This document shows, piece by piece, positions 8,279 through 17,033 of a stretch of 57,392 bases of DNA (positions are counted from its first letter, which is position 1; each line of letters begins with the position of its first letter). This DNA comes from Mucilaginibacter sp. L294 (lineage in GTDB: Bacteria > Bacteroidota > Bacteroidia > Sphingobacteriales > Sphingobacteriaceae): the NCBI RefSeq assembly GCF_001636615.1, contig NZ_LGEK01000025.1, forward strand, positions 1 to 57,392. The letters run 5' to 3'. A program made the translations under genes and the position numbers. The notes beneath the pieces are model-generated. The model was not told the DNA's origin and ran no database searches. It worked only from the letters and a program-made list of their open reading frames with translations.

Positions 8279-10255
8279 ATGATTTTTGACCGGAAAAAGA
8301 TAGATAATGACGGTTTGATAACGTTTTATAAGAAACTGTTATTGCCCCGCCTGGTTGAAGAGAAGATGTTAATTCTGCTCAGGCAGGGCCGTATTGGCAA
8401 ATGGTTCTCCGGTATAGGCCAGGAAGCTATCTCCGTAGGCAGTACAATGGCCTTAAATGCCGATGAATATATCCTGCCTATGCACCGCAACCTGGGTGTA
8501 TTTACCTCACGTAACATTCCTGTTTCACGGTTAATGGCCCAGTGGCAGGGCAAGGCTTCCGGCTTTACAAAAGGCCGCGACCGCTCCTTCCACTTCGGTA
8601 CGCAAGAGTTTAAGATCATCGGGATGATATCACACCTGGGCCCACAGCTGGCCCTGGCTGATGGTATTGCCCTTGCCGATAAATTAAGAAATGATAAAAA
8701 AGTAACGCTGGTGTACACCGGCGAAGGGGCCACCAGCGAGGGCGACTTTCACGAGGCGCTTAATATTGCCGCCGTGTGGGACCTGCCTGTTATTTTCCTG
8801 ATAGAGAACAATGGCTACGGCCTGTCTACCCCCACCAACGAGCAGTACCGCTGCGCGGCCCTGGTTGATAAAGCCATAGGGTACGGCATTGAAGGCCGCC
8901 GCATTGATGGCAACAACGTGCTGGAAGTTTACCATACCATTAATGAACTTGCGGAAGAACTAAGGGAAAAACCGCGCCCGGTACTCATCGAATGTATGAC
9001 CTTCAGGATGCGGGGGCACGAGGAAGCATCGGGCACCAAATACGTACCGCAGCATTTATTTGACGAGTGGAAGCAGAAAGACCCGCTGGATTGCTTCGAA
9101 AAATTCCTGCTGGATGAAGGGGTGCTTCGCCCGGAGTGGGTGCCTTATTTAAGAAATGAATTTACTACGCTGATTGATGCCGAGGTTGAAAAAGTATTTG
9201 GCGAACCCGATATTATACCACACGCCCCAACCGAAATACAGGGTATGTACCGCTTGTACAATACGCCAAGGCATATCCCATCAGAGGTTAGCACTAACAA
9301 ACGTTATATTGATGCCCTAAGCGATGGTTTAAGGCAAAGCATGCGCATGCACCATAACCTGGTTATTATGGGCCAGGATATTGCCGAGTATGGCGGCGCC
9401 TTTAAAATAACCCAGGGATTTTTAGAAGAATTTGGTAAAGACCGCATCCGCAACACCCCGATATGCGAATCGGGCATTGTAGGTACGGCCATGGGGCTTG
9501 CCATAAACGGTTATAAGGCCATTGTTGAGATGCAGTTTGCCGATTTTGTAACCTGTGGCTTTAACCAGGTAGTTAACAACCTGGCCAAAACCTATTACCG
9601 CTGGGGCCAAACGGTTGATGTGGTGATCCGCATGCCGGCAGGCGGGGGCACAGGTGCCGGACCTTTCCACTCGCAAACCAACGAGGCCTGGTTCACCAAA
9701 ACACCGGGGTTAAAAGTAGTTTATCCGGCATTCCCTGATGATGCCAAAGGTTTACTGATGGCTGCCGTGGATGACCCTAACCCGGTCATATTTTTTGAAC
9801 ACAAAGCCCTTTACCGCAGCATGAGCGGCAACGTGCCCGATGATGATTATTATGTTGAGATAGGCAAAGCCAGGGTTGTGCGCGAAGGCACCAAAGCCAG
9901 CATTATTACCTATGGCCTCGGTGTACACTGGGCCATTGAATATGCCGATAGTCACCCCGATCAATCTATAGAGATACTTGACCTGCGCAGCCTGCAGCCA
10001 TGGGATAAAGAAGCGGTTGAAAAAACCGTAAAGAAAACCTCGAAAGTGTTGGTATTGCATGAAGATACACTCACCAGTGGCTTTGGCGGCGAAATAGCTG
10101 CCTACATAGGTGAGCATTGCTTTAAATATCTGGATGGCCCGGTAATGCGCTGTGCCAGCCTGGATACCGCCATCCCTATGAACAAGGCGCTTGAAGACCA
10201 GTTTTTAGCCAAAGCAAGACTGGAAGAGGCGATGGAGACGTTGTTGAAATTTTAA
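8279..10255 (+). CDS. Fused E1 alpha/beta 2-oxoacid dehydrogenase (branched-chain type)
   Basis: This thiamine-diphosphate enzyme is the decarboxylating E1 of a 2-oxoacid dehydrogenase complex. Residues about 1-330 are the alpha part: ThDP/Mg site from TGEGATSEGDFHEALN to ENNGYGLSTP, with GEG rather than GDG as in branched-chain E1 alpha. Residues about 340-658 are the beta part, with MGQDIAEYGGAFKITQGF, the Glu region ICESGIVGTAMGLA and the C-terminal LHEDTLTSGFGGEIAA. Length 658 aa equals alpha plus beta. Branched-chain (2-oxoisovalerate) specificity is inferred. No E2 or E3 gene is adjacent. A TAGCTTTA sequence at 8267-8274 may be its -7 box. Confidence 0.88.
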   Translation: MIFDRKKIDNDGLITFYKKLLLPRLVEEKMLILLRQGRIGKWFSGIGQEAISVGSTMALNADEYILPMHRNLGVFTSRNIPVSRLMAQWQGKASGFTKGRDRSFHFGTQEFKIIGMISHLGPQLALADGIALADKLRNDKKVTLVYTGEGATSEGDFHEALNIAAVWDLPVIFLIENNGYGLSTPTNEQYRCAALVDKAIGYGIEGRRIDGNNVLEVYHTINELAEELREKPRPVLIECMTFRMRGHEEASGTKYVPQHLFDEWKQKDPLDCFEKFLLDEGVLRPEWVPYLRNEFTTLIDAEVEKVFGEPDIIPHAPTEIQGMYRLYNTPRHIPSEVSTNKRYIDALSDGLRQSMRMHHNLVIMGQDIAEYGGAFKITQGFLEEFGKDRIRNTPICESGIVGTAMGLAINGYKAIVEMQFADFVTCGFNQVVNNLAKTYYRWGQTVDVVIRMPAGGGTGAGPFHSQTNEAWFTKTPGLKVVYPAFPDDAKGLLMAAVDDPNPVIFFEHKALYRSMSGNVPDDDYYVEIGKARVVREGTKASIITYGLGVHWAIEYADSHPDQSIEILDLRSLQPWDKEAVEKTVKKTSKVLVLHEDTLTSGFGGEIAAYIGEHCFKYLDGPVMRCASLDTAIPMNKALEDQFLAKARLEEAMETLLKF

Positions 10256-10267
10256 GTATCTTAGCAT

Positions 10268-10522
10268 ATGCTTACGTTAGAAGAACTATATGCGCAAGAC
10301 CCCGATCAACGGGTAATTGACGAAGGTGCAGGATGGGGCGCCGAACAAATGCTAAAGGCAGGTGTACCTATTTTCTATCGTGACGAAAATTACCCCGAGA
10401 CCATGGAGGGAAACCTTTTTGTAAAAGAATATACCAGCGGTGCTAAATTTATCGTAAAAAAGACATTGACAGACGACCTGCGTTTATTAGAAGAAACTAT
10501 CAGACCACTAAACGCTTTATAA
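10268..10522 (+). CDS. Small protein coupled to a zeta-like kinase, possible antitoxin
   Basis: I do not recognise this 84-aa acidic protein. Visible features are an N-terminal helix-like segment (LTLEELYAQDPDQRVID), a central GWGAEQMLKAGVPIFYRD and a strand-like KEYTSGAKFIVKK before a C-terminal helix. It starts 12 bases after the E1 gene. Its TAA stop overlaps the ATG of the next gene by one base (TAATG), which indicates translational coupling. A small upstream partner of a zeta-type kinase suggests an antitoxin by position only; no homology to the epsilon antitoxin is evident. Confidence 0.6.
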   Translation: MLTLEELYAQDPDQRVIDEGAGWGAEQMLKAGVPIFYRDENYPETMEGNLFVKEYTSGAKFIVKKTLTDDLRLLEETIRPLNAL

Positions 10523-11085
10523 TGCCCACCGTTGTTGTAATTGGCGGGCCAAATGGTTCGGGGAAAACAACCCTAACTTCTCACTTACTTCAAAAAGGGC
10601 GAATCAAAACTGATGTTATCAACCCCGATGATATTGCTTTAAACAGTTTTGGTGGATATCAATTCCATATTAAAGCGGCTAAGATTGCTTTAGAAAAACG
10701 CCATTTCTTAATTGAACAACATACTGACCTCGCCTTTGAAACTACGTTTTCGGGCAGCTCTGAATTACGCGATGTGATAGCGGCCAAAAATGCGGGCTAC
10801 AAAACAGTATTATATTACGTTGCTCTGCAATCCGTTTTGGATAACGTTATCCGTGTGGAAGAACGAAAAACCAATATGGGGCACAATGTTGAACTGGAAG
10901 ACCTGATACGGAGATTTGACAAAAGTAAGGTCAACTTAATAAAACATATAAACCTATTTGACAAAGCCTACTTGTTTGATAATTCAGGCGCGAAACGATC
11001 AAGGGTTGCCATATTTGGTAACGGAAACTTACTCTGGTTAAATGCCAAACATAAAGATCATCCTTTTTATAAAGATCTATTTTAA
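10522..11085 (+). CDS. Zeta-toxin-like P-loop kinase (COG4185 type)
   Basis: The 187-aa protein has a Walker A loop at the N-terminus (GGPNGSGKTTLTSHL, about 8-22), an INPDDIA motif, the zeta-family FETTFSG, an EERKTNMGHNVE segment and a C-terminal FDNSG, all in the order found in zeta-like proteins. Zeta toxins phosphorylate UDP-N-acetylamino sugars and block wall synthesis; many COG4185 members are uncharacterised, so toxicity is inferred. It is coupled to the 84-aa gene. Its TAA stop shares a TTAA palindrome with the stop of the convergent SprT-like gene. Confidence 0.75.
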   Translation: MPTVVVIGGPNGSGKTTLTSHLLQKGRIKTDVINPDDIALNSFGGYQFHIKAAKIALEKRHFLIEQHTDLAFETTFSGSSELRDVIAAKNAGYKTVLYYVALQSVLDNVIRVEERKTNMGHNVELEDLIRRFDKSKVNLIKHINLFDKAYLFDNSGAKRSRVAIFGNGNLLWLNAKHKDHPFYKDLF

Positions 11086-11696
11086 CCCTCCTCTATCACC
11101 TCCACCTCGGCAACAGGGCTAAATAAATAAACCCTGCGGGTGCTTACCTCCACACATTTATAACGCTTGCGCAGTTTCTCTTCCTTGCGGAACACGCGGC
11201 CATCCTTTAGCTTAAATAGGGCCTTTAGCGGCAGCTTCTCAACCGTATGCACAGATTCCTTCGGCGCGTCGTATTTGCGCAGGGAACGGTACAGGGTAAG
11301 GTCTGAACAGCTGGATGCGGCGGGGTTGCTGAGATACCCGGTAATAGCCTGCTTCACATCCGGCGGGAATACATCCTTCTCAAAAAAAGGCTGCATCATT
11401 TTTTTGAAATTGTCCTTCCATTCCGTGCCGTGGGGCTTTGCCTTATGCTTGTGCTCGTTCCAAGTGTGCAGGTGTGCAAATTCGTGTACGGTAGTTACCA
11501 AAAAGGCGTAAGGATTCAAATCAAAATTTACAGATATGCGGTGCCCTTTGCCGGCATAGGGGGCGCGGTAATCGCCAAACTTGGTGCCGCGGTTACGCGA
11601 TATTTTAAACTCACACTTAAAATAATCTATCCAGCGGCCAATAAGTGGTGCCGCATCAGGCGGAAGATATTTTTCTAATACTTTTACTTTATCCAA
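11082..11696 (-). CDS. SprT-like zinc metalloprotein
   Basis: The 204-aa protein contains HEFAHLHTW (HExxH, around residue 67), a downstream PHGTEWKDNFKKMM and flanking elements of the SprT-like domain, the family that includes Spartan DNA-protein-crosslink proteases. The C-terminal half lacks the four-Cys zinc ribbon that many SprT proteins carry. It is presumably cytosolic. Its stop codon overlaps that of the zeta-like gene by four bases with no terminator between them. The function in Bacteroidota is not established. Confidence 0.75.
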   Translation of the reverse strand: MDKVKVLEKYLPPDAAPLIGRWIDYFKCEFKISRNRGTKFGDYRAPYAGKGHRISVNFDLNPYAFLVTTVHEFAHLHTWNEHKHKAKPHGTEWKDNFKKMMQPFFEKDVFPPDVKQAITGYLSNPAASSCSDLTLYRSLRKYDAPKESVHTVEKLPLKALFKLKDGRVFRKEEKLRKRYKCVEVSTRRVYLFSPVAEVEVIEEG

Positions 11697-11846
11697 TTGC
11701 TACCTCTGTATCAAAGATAAGGGTTTTGAGGTGAAAGCTAAAAGGCGGGATTGTGAAATGACTGTCAATATTTTGCTGGTGGTATAACAGTGGTGGGGTT
11801 TAAAAACGTTTGTGCCATCTATAACCGCTTGCATTATGTAACCACT

Positions 11847-12695
11847 TTACTTTTTATACAACGGGCACCGTTTTAGCAAATACTCAAGCGGGCTGCTGTA
11901 TGAACCATCGGTATTTGTCCAGAAGGCTTTATGGCTTTGATTATAAATACTGGCGTTTGTATCCATATAAATATGCAGGCTAACAGCCACCTCATAACGT
12001 TGAGCCGCGTTGCTGTAATTAGAACCATAGGTTGATACCCCTTTTACATCTTTATCACCATCACGTTTAACGGTTGTATTTGAGCTACCGCTGGTGGTGC
12101 TGGTTTGCATGCCTTTGGTTTGCATAACGGTACCATCAATTACATATTCTACACCCAGTATATCACAGATCTCTTTCATGGTAAAACCCATCATTTTATC
12201 CCTGGTGGCGCCGGCCTTAACCAATAAGGCGTTAGTAGTGCGCGGGTCTAAAATAGTATAACCGGCAGAATGCTGGGATAACATGGTATAGGTATCCTCT
12301 TGCGCCTTGTAACCAATTTGCTCTGCCCCCGGTTGGTTATCCAGTAAATAAGTAAAAGGCAGTATCGCTATTTTGTTATGATGGTCAACCGGGCTCGCTG
12401 TCATGCTTACCGCATCCTTTTGCCTGTCTTGAGATGGCATTGAAGGCTGGCTCATCATCTCCACCCTACCGCTGGAGTAGGTAATCTTTAAGATGTCCGA
12501 TTTTTTGATGGTGTATTCCAGTGTTTCACCCGTATAGATAAACGTAATATCGGTATCGTTTATCCTGGTCACTTTTCCTTTCATTTCATCGCCGTTGGTC
12601 TTTAAAACAACATCCGGCCTGGCAGCAGTTTTGGTTTGCGCAAACGAGCAAATGGAAACTAAACAGGTAATAATAAGTAAAAAAGCTTTTTTCAT
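11847..12695 (-). CDS. Exported CsgG-like protein with N-terminal beta domain
   Basis: I place the start at the ATG at 12695, giving MKKAFLLIITCLVSICSFAQ, a clear signal peptide, and a 282-aa protein; a longer frame to 12755 would bury it. After the signal, residues about 27-80 form a small beta domain (VVLKTNGDEMKGKVTRIND) common in exported Bacteroidota proteins. From about 105 the pattern KIAILPFTYL, YTMLSQHSAGYTILDP and ICDILGVEYVIDGTV resembles CsgG/TolB-N-like periplasmic proteins. A Ser/Thr/Gly-rich insert follows. A role in envelope assembly is possible but unproven. It stands alone. Confidence 0.6.
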   Translation of the reverse strand: MKKAFLLIITCLVSICSFAQTKTAARPDVVLKTNGDEMKGKVTRINDTDITFIYTGETLEYTIKKSDILKITYSSGRVEMMSQPSMPSQDRQKDAVSMTASPVDHHNKIAILPFTYLLDNQPGAEQIGYKAQEDTYTMLSQHSAGYTILDPRTTNALLVKAGATRDKMMGFTMKEICDILGVEYVIDGTVMQTKGMQTSTTSGSSNTTVKRDGDKDVKGVSTYGSNYSNAAQRYEVAVSLHIYMDTNASIYNQSHKAFWTNTDGSYSSPLEYLLKRCPLYKK

Positions 12696-12716
12696 AGGGA
12701 TGATCATTGATGATAT

Positions 12717-12724
12717 CAAATATA
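12717..12724 (-). promoter_or_regulatory. Bacteroidota -7 element for the CsgG-like gene
   Basis: The minus strand reads TATATTTG, an exact TAnnTTTG match, 21 bases before the ATG at 12695. A TTG lies 23 bases further upstream, slightly more than the usual 19-21. This supports the start at 12695, because the longer frame would begin upstream of the promoter. Confidence 0.5.
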
Positions 12725-12823
12725 AGTGTTTACATAAATATTTCGTGCAAGGCAATATATGTTTGATTTAAAAATAATATCTTTTATTTTTATAACATCT
12801 ACACGGGCAGTAATCTTCTATTT

Positions 12824-15298
12824 ATGATAAAAAAAATCCCCTGCTATCTGCTCATATTTGTTACAAGCTTTTTTTTCGGCTTGTCATCATACGCTCAAAA
12901 AAACGATACTGTAATAAAAGATACAGCGGCAGTTAAGGCTAAGGTAGATTTTGTGACCAAAATGCAGCTGTTTGCAAAGGCCGAGGCTAAAAAGAGTTCG
13001 GATGAGTTTAATGCGGATAAAGCCGTAATTGCCCAAAACAAGATCTTAGAAGAAATAAAAAAGGCGATCCAGAAAGCGAAGATCTACCTTAAAACAGGGG
13101 TTGATACAGTGGGCATTAAGGCGCAATTAGCATTAATAGTAAAAGATTATGAAGTAGCCGGGGATGGCGTATTAACTAATAAAGGCACTGCGCAAACATT
13201 CAGAAACTTAACAGCAACCTCTAAAATACTTACCGAATTGCAGAACAAGGCAAACGCCAGCAAAACCAGGCTCGATCTGCATCAGCATACACTTAGCACA
13301 TTCAGGTACGAATTAGATTCGCTTTCAAGTGCATCATCACTATTTAAATTCCCTACAGACTCGGCCTTTCTTACCAAGTATTTGCAGCAATTAATAGTTC
13401 TTGCTTATGAAGTGCACCCTGTTGATAGTGCGCTTAAACAAGCCAATGGAAATATACAAACGTTGCTTAACAAAGTAAACCTGGAAGTTTTTAAACTACA
13501 AAGCAGCCTGGAAGAGATAGAACTATACCAAAGGCAAATGGCTGATAATACTTTTAAACGGGAGTTTGATAATATATGGGGAACGGTGGGTTATTACAGG
13601 CCTTTTGATCAGATCCTGTCGCAGGCAAAAGCCAAGGGTATTCTCACGCTATCTTTTTATGTACAAAACAATAGTGGGAAACTGGTGCTAATGCTTTTAT
13701 TAGCTATAATTTCCTTCATCTATTTACGATCATTAAAAAGTATTTATATAGAAAACAAGTTGCTGGATAGCAGCTTTGAAGGCCAGCTTGTACTCAGGTA
13801 TCCCTTGCTATCGGCAGTAATTATTATTGTTAATCTTTTCCAGTTTGTTTTTTTCTCGCCGCCCTTTATTCTAAGTGTTGTTTTCTGGGCGATAGGCTGC
13901 ATCTGCCTAACCATATTGTTTAAAAATTTCATCACCAAATACTGGACAAACGTGTGGCTTGTTATGATGGCCCTTTTCATGATAGCCGCTTTAGATAACC
14001 TGATATTACAGGCAACACGTGCCGAGCGTTGGATCATGCTGCTCACCTCCATATCGGGTGTTGTTGCCGGCACCTTTGTAATTTTAAAAGGCCGCACAAA
14101 TGAGCTAAGGGAAAAATGGATAGTAATATCAATTGGTTTTATGGCCGTGCTTGAAGTGTTTTCAACACTTGCCAATATGTTTGGGCGGTATAACCTATCT
14201 AAAGCATTACTCATAGCCGGTTTTTTGAATGTAATTATTGCCATCCTTTTTCTGTGGACGGTGAGGCTTATCAACGAGGGGTTGTTCCTGGCTTTTAATG
14301 TATATACAGAACAGGACCGTAAACTTTTTTACCTGAACTTTGATAAGGTTGGTAAAAAAGCACCCGCGTTGTTTTATGTATTGCTGATTATTGGCTGGAT
14401 GGTTTTGTTCGGGCGTAACTTTGCCGGGTTTGAATTTATTGCCAAGCCCCTTAGAGAGTTTTTTAGCCGCGAACGCACCCTTGGCGATTATACCTTTAGT
14501 ATTAACACCCTGGTGTTGTTTATTGGCATCATGGCTGTATCTGTTATTATTTCAAAAATAGTATCCTATTTCGCATCAGACAAGCACCTGTCGCCCGATA
14601 AAGATGGCAAAAGGGGTGTTGGCAGTTGGCTGCTGCTTATCCGTATCAGCATCCTTAGTATTGGCTTGTTTTTGGCCATAGCCGCCGCCGGTATCCCAAT
14701 GGATAGGATAACTATTGTTTTGGGCGCGCTGGGTGTGGGCATTGGTTTCGGCTTGCAAACGTTGGTGAATAATTTGGTAAGCGGGCTTATCATCGCGTTT
14801 GAAAAGCCGGTTAATGTTGGCGATATAGTTGACGTTGACGGGCAAGGTGGCACCATGAAATCCATCGGTTTTAGGAGCAGTGTAATTGCAACCTGGGATG
14901 GCGCCGATATGGTAATGCCCAACGGAGATCTGCTGAACTCGCATTTAACCAATTGGTCGCTTGGCGGAAACCGTAAGCGGATGTCTATTATGGTTGGTGT
15001 CGCTTATAATTCCGACCTTGGAAAAACAAAGCAGATCTTAAACGAGATCTTAAATGCCGACGATCGCATTAGTAAACATAAGCCCCCTGTTGTGCAGTAC
15101 GATCAGTTTAATAACAGCTCCATCGATATCAAAATTTACTTTTGGCCAAAGGATATCAAGGATGGTTTTGCTACCCGCAGCGATATTATTATGGCTATTA
15201 CCTCGGCATTCAAGGTAAACGGGATTATGATACCATTCCCACAACAGGATGTTTATTACCACTATCCGGATAAGGCGAATGAGGGCGAAGGGCATTAG
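12824..15298 (+). CDS. Large MscS-family mechanosensitive channel
   Basis: An 824-aa inner-membrane channel that should release solutes on hypo-osmotic shock. A signal peptide (about 1-24, ending SSYAQ) is followed by a helical, Lys-rich periplasmic domain (about 30-285), around ten membrane segments (about 290-680) and the MscS core. The pore helix reads GALGVGIGFGLQTLVNNLVSG; the following beta domain has FEKPVNVGDIVDVDG and WDGADMVMPNGDLLNSHLTNWS. The size and periplasmic domain place it with large MscK/MscM-like channels rather than minimal MscS. No operon partner is visible. Confidence 0.9.
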   Translation: MIKKIPCYLLIFVTSFFFGLSSYAQKNDTVIKDTAAVKAKVDFVTKMQLFAKAEAKKSSDEFNADKAVIAQNKILEEIKKAIQKAKIYLKTGVDTVGIKAQLALIVKDYEVAGDGVLTNKGTAQTFRNLTATSKILTELQNKANASKTRLDLHQHTLSTFRYELDSLSSASSLFKFPTDSAFLTKYLQQLIVLAYEVHPVDSALKQANGNIQTLLNKVNLEVFKLQSSLEEIELYQRQMADNTFKREFDNIWGTVGYYRPFDQILSQAKAKGILTLSFYVQNNSGKLVLMLLLAIISFIYLRSLKSIYIENKLLDSSFEGQLVLRYPLLSAVIIIVNLFQFVFFSPPFILSVVFWAIGCICLTILFKNFITKYWTNVWLVMMALFMIAALDNLILQATRAERWIMLLTSISGVVAGTFVILKGRTNELREKWIVISIGFMAVLEVFSTLANMFGRYNLSKALLIAGFLNVIIAILFLWTVRLINEGLFLAFNVYTEQDRKLFYLNFDKVGKKAPALFYVLLIIGWMVLFGRNFAGFEFIAKPLREFFSRERTLGDYTFSINTLVLFIGIMAVSVIISKIVSYFASDKHLSPDKDGKRGVGSWLLLIRISILSIGLFLAIAAAGIPMDRITIVLGALGVGIGFGLQTLVNNLVSGLIIAFEKPVNVGDIVDVDGQGGTMKSIGFRSSVIATWDGADMVMPNGDLLNSHLTNWSLGGNRKRMSIMVGVAYNSDLGKTKQILNEILNADDRISKHKPPVVQYDQFNNSSIDIKIYFWPKDIKDGFATRSDIIMAITSAFKVNGIMIPFPQQDVYYHYPDKANEGEGH

Positions 15299-15410
15299 TG
15301 CGGTTTGATGCTATGTATGTATATCCTTTCAGGATTTAAAACCGATCAGATTTACAAGGGTTTTCAGCAAAAAATAAATTGATACACGTGGTTAACGCAG
15401 TACCCAAGTG

Positions 15411-15635
15411 CTAAAAGCGGGTATGGTTTTTAAATTTATTTCTAATATCGTTACGCAGGCATAAGGCAAAAACAATCAGGGTGATAATAATTAAAAATGT
15501 TACTATAAGCACCATTATTGACGAGGTACAACAGATAAGGATGCTATAAAACAAATACGCAAATAAGCCAATGCCGGCCAGTAGTAATATTACAATAAAG
15601 ACATACAATAGCAATGCGTTTAATTTAGGGGTCAT
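15411..15635 (-). CDS. Small two-helix membrane protein, unknown function
   Basis: A 74-aa frame with an ATG start at 15635. The sequence is almost entirely two hydrophobic segments (about 7-30 and 38-58) joined by a short Cys-containing turn, and ends with a basic tail (RNDIRNKFKNHTRF), consistent with two membrane helices and a cytoplasmic C-terminus. I do not recognise it. The Ile/Leu/Val-rich composition and positive-inside tail argue for a real gene, but AT-rich intergenic DNA can imitate this. Confidence 0.45.
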   Translation of the reverse strand: MTPKLNALLLYVFIVILLLAGIGLFAYLFYSILICCTSSIMVLIVTFLIIITLIVFALCLRNDIRNKFKNHTRF

Positions 15636-15890
15636 GGGGCTTAAATATGATGGGACTGCACCCGCAATCTATTACAATACGCACCACCTATGCGAAACGC
15701 TACCCGGCTTTGTAATTATTTGAAACAGACGCATAGCTGGTTTTTATACAGTGACAGCTTCAAAATAAAGCGCCACTCTGCCTTAAGATGGGCCGAATTT
15801 GGAAACTTTTACGATGGATTATAAAAGTATTATCCATCCGGATTGCATTGGGAGGGCGTATTAGTTATTTTCGGCGAATATTATTTTTAG

Positions 15891-16232
15891 ATGAAAGAAC
15901 AACTAAGCGCCTTAATTATAGGATTAAAAGCAAACGCGGTATCGTTTAATGATGTTATTGACTTCATTCAGGCGCATTACCAGCATCAGCCAACTGCATT
16001 TAAAAATGGCGAAACGTACAACGAAGCAACGCAAAACCAGGGCAGCGCTAAAGTGTTTGCCTTTGCCCAACTAAATGACCTGAGCGCAGCAGATACCCTT
16101 TACCTTTTTGCCGAGCATTACCGGGCGGTACTGGTTAACCCCGATGGCACAGATCATCAAAATATAAGGCAATTCATGATCCATGGCTGGCCCGGGATAA
16201 TTTTTGAAGGCGAGGCTTTAAAAGCATTGTAA
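15891..16232 (+). CDS. HopJ-family protein (PF08888-like)
   Basis: The 113-aa protein matches the HopJ family over its whole length: a helical N-terminus (LIIGLKANAVSFNDVIDFI), the YNEATQNQGSAKVFAFAQLN block, and C-terminal LFAEHYRAVLVNPDGTDHQNIRQFM with W-P-G. The family is named after a Pseudomonas type III effector, but most members are in bacteria without such a system and are probably ordinary cytosolic proteins. Nothing here suggests secretion. It is monocistronic. Confidence 0.8.
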   Translation: MKEQLSALIIGLKANAVSFNDVIDFIQAHYQHQPTAFKNGETYNEATQNQGSAKVFAFAQLNDLSAADTLYLFAEHYRAVLVNPDGTDHQNIRQFMIHGWPGIIFEGEALKAL

Positions 16233-16381
16233 TTGACGAGATAGTCCACTGCGATATCCGGGCTAAGGGTTTTTAGCAGGCCTGTGCGCAGCTATTTGAC
16301 ACAGGTATAGAGCTATAATATTTGATGGAATTTTAATATTTAAGATGATAATTACCTGACAGAGGTGTTCAAATTAAGCAT

Positions 16382-16389
16382 TAATTTTG
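16382..16389 (+). promoter_or_regulatory. Bacteroidota -7 element of tetR
   Basis: TAATTTTG is an exact TAnnTTTG match. The predicted transcription start, five to seven bases further on, falls at the start of the shared operator, which would let the TetR protein block its own gene. No TTG sits at the expected -33 distance. Confidence 0.5.
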
Positions 16390-16391
16390 TC

Positions 16392-16420
16392 TGACTAAAA
16401 TGTCAAACTAATAAGTCAAC
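16392..16420. promoter_or_regulatory. Operator copy 1, upstream of tetR
   Basis: The site reads TGAC-N6-GTCAAAC-N6-GTCAAC: an inverted pair (16392-16395, 16402-16405) plus a third direct half-site (16415-16420). The same arrangement with identical spacing occurs at 17034-17062, before the efflux operon. It lies just upstream of the tetR ATG. Binding by the adjacent TetR protein is inferred. Confidence 0.65.
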
Positions 16421-16425
16421 ATAAA

Positions 16426-17013
16426 ATGGCCGTAAGAGATACCGGAGCCGAGCAGTTAATTAAAGACACCGCAAAACAAATATTTTTTGCCGAAGGGAAA
16501 AGAAATGCTACCACGCAGGATATTGCCGATGCAGCAGGTGTTACCCGCACATTGGTAAATTACTACTTCCGTAGTAAAGACATTTTATTTAAGCAGGTAT
16601 TTGACGAGGCCATGCTTGATATGCGCAATAAGTTTGACGCAGTACTTGCAGCAGACCTCCCGTTCAGGAAAAAACTCGAAGGTTTTATTGATATGTTCTA
16701 TGCTGAAGTAACGGCTTTCCCCTATAAAGAATCTTTCATGATCACCGAGATCAACTCCCATGATTTTGATATTGATAAAAAAGAGATATCGCCAGCTTTA
16801 CGCATCTTCATTAAAGATATTCAGCTGGAAATGGAGAAGGGCACCATTAAAAAAATGAGGCCTGCCAACTTTATGCTTAACCTTTTTTCGTTACTGGCTT
16901 ACCCATTGATTACACGCCCGTTGTTTAAAAAGCTTTTTGAATTAAGCGACATAGAATTTGAAAGATTACTGCACGACCGGAAAAAAATGATCCTCGAAAT
17001 GCTGCTCTGTTAA
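16426..17013 (+). CDS. TetR/AcrR-family repressor of the RND efflux operon
   Basis: A 195-aa one-component regulator. The N-terminal helix-turn-helix is clear: IADAAGVTRTLVNYYFRSKD (about 33-52), preceded by the usual TAKQIFFAEGKRNATTQ helix. The rest is the all-helical ligand-binding and dimer domain, diverged as usual. The gene lies 100 bases upstream of the RND adaptor gene in the same direction, and both have an identical-format operator. It is therefore the probable local autoregulated repressor of the pump. The inducer is unknown. Confidence 0.9.
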   Translation: MAVRDTGAEQLIKDTAKQIFFAEGKRNATTQDIADAAGVTRTLVNYYFRSKDILFKQVFDEAMLDMRNKFDAVLAADLPFRKKLEGFIDMFYAEVTAFPYKESFMITEINSHDFDIDKKEISPALRIFIKDIQLEMEKGTIKKMRPANFMLNLFSLLAYPLITRPLFKKLFELSDIEFERLLHDRKKMILEMLLC

Positions 17014-17033
17014 GATTTTTTTTATTCCAAAAT

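Noticed and set aside
8279..10255. Pyruvate dehydrogenase E1
   Set aside because: The fused alpha/beta layout and GEG form of the ThDP motif fit the branched-chain type better, though specificity is not proven.
13744..14274. 176-aa open frame antisense to the MscS gene
   Set aside because: It lies within a strongly supported gene, has no recognisable motif and is Ser/Thr/Ile-rich as expected for a complement of membrane-protein codons.
15891..16232. Type III secretion effector, as the HopJ name suggests
   Set aside because: No secretion system is present and the family is common in non-pathogens; the name is historical.
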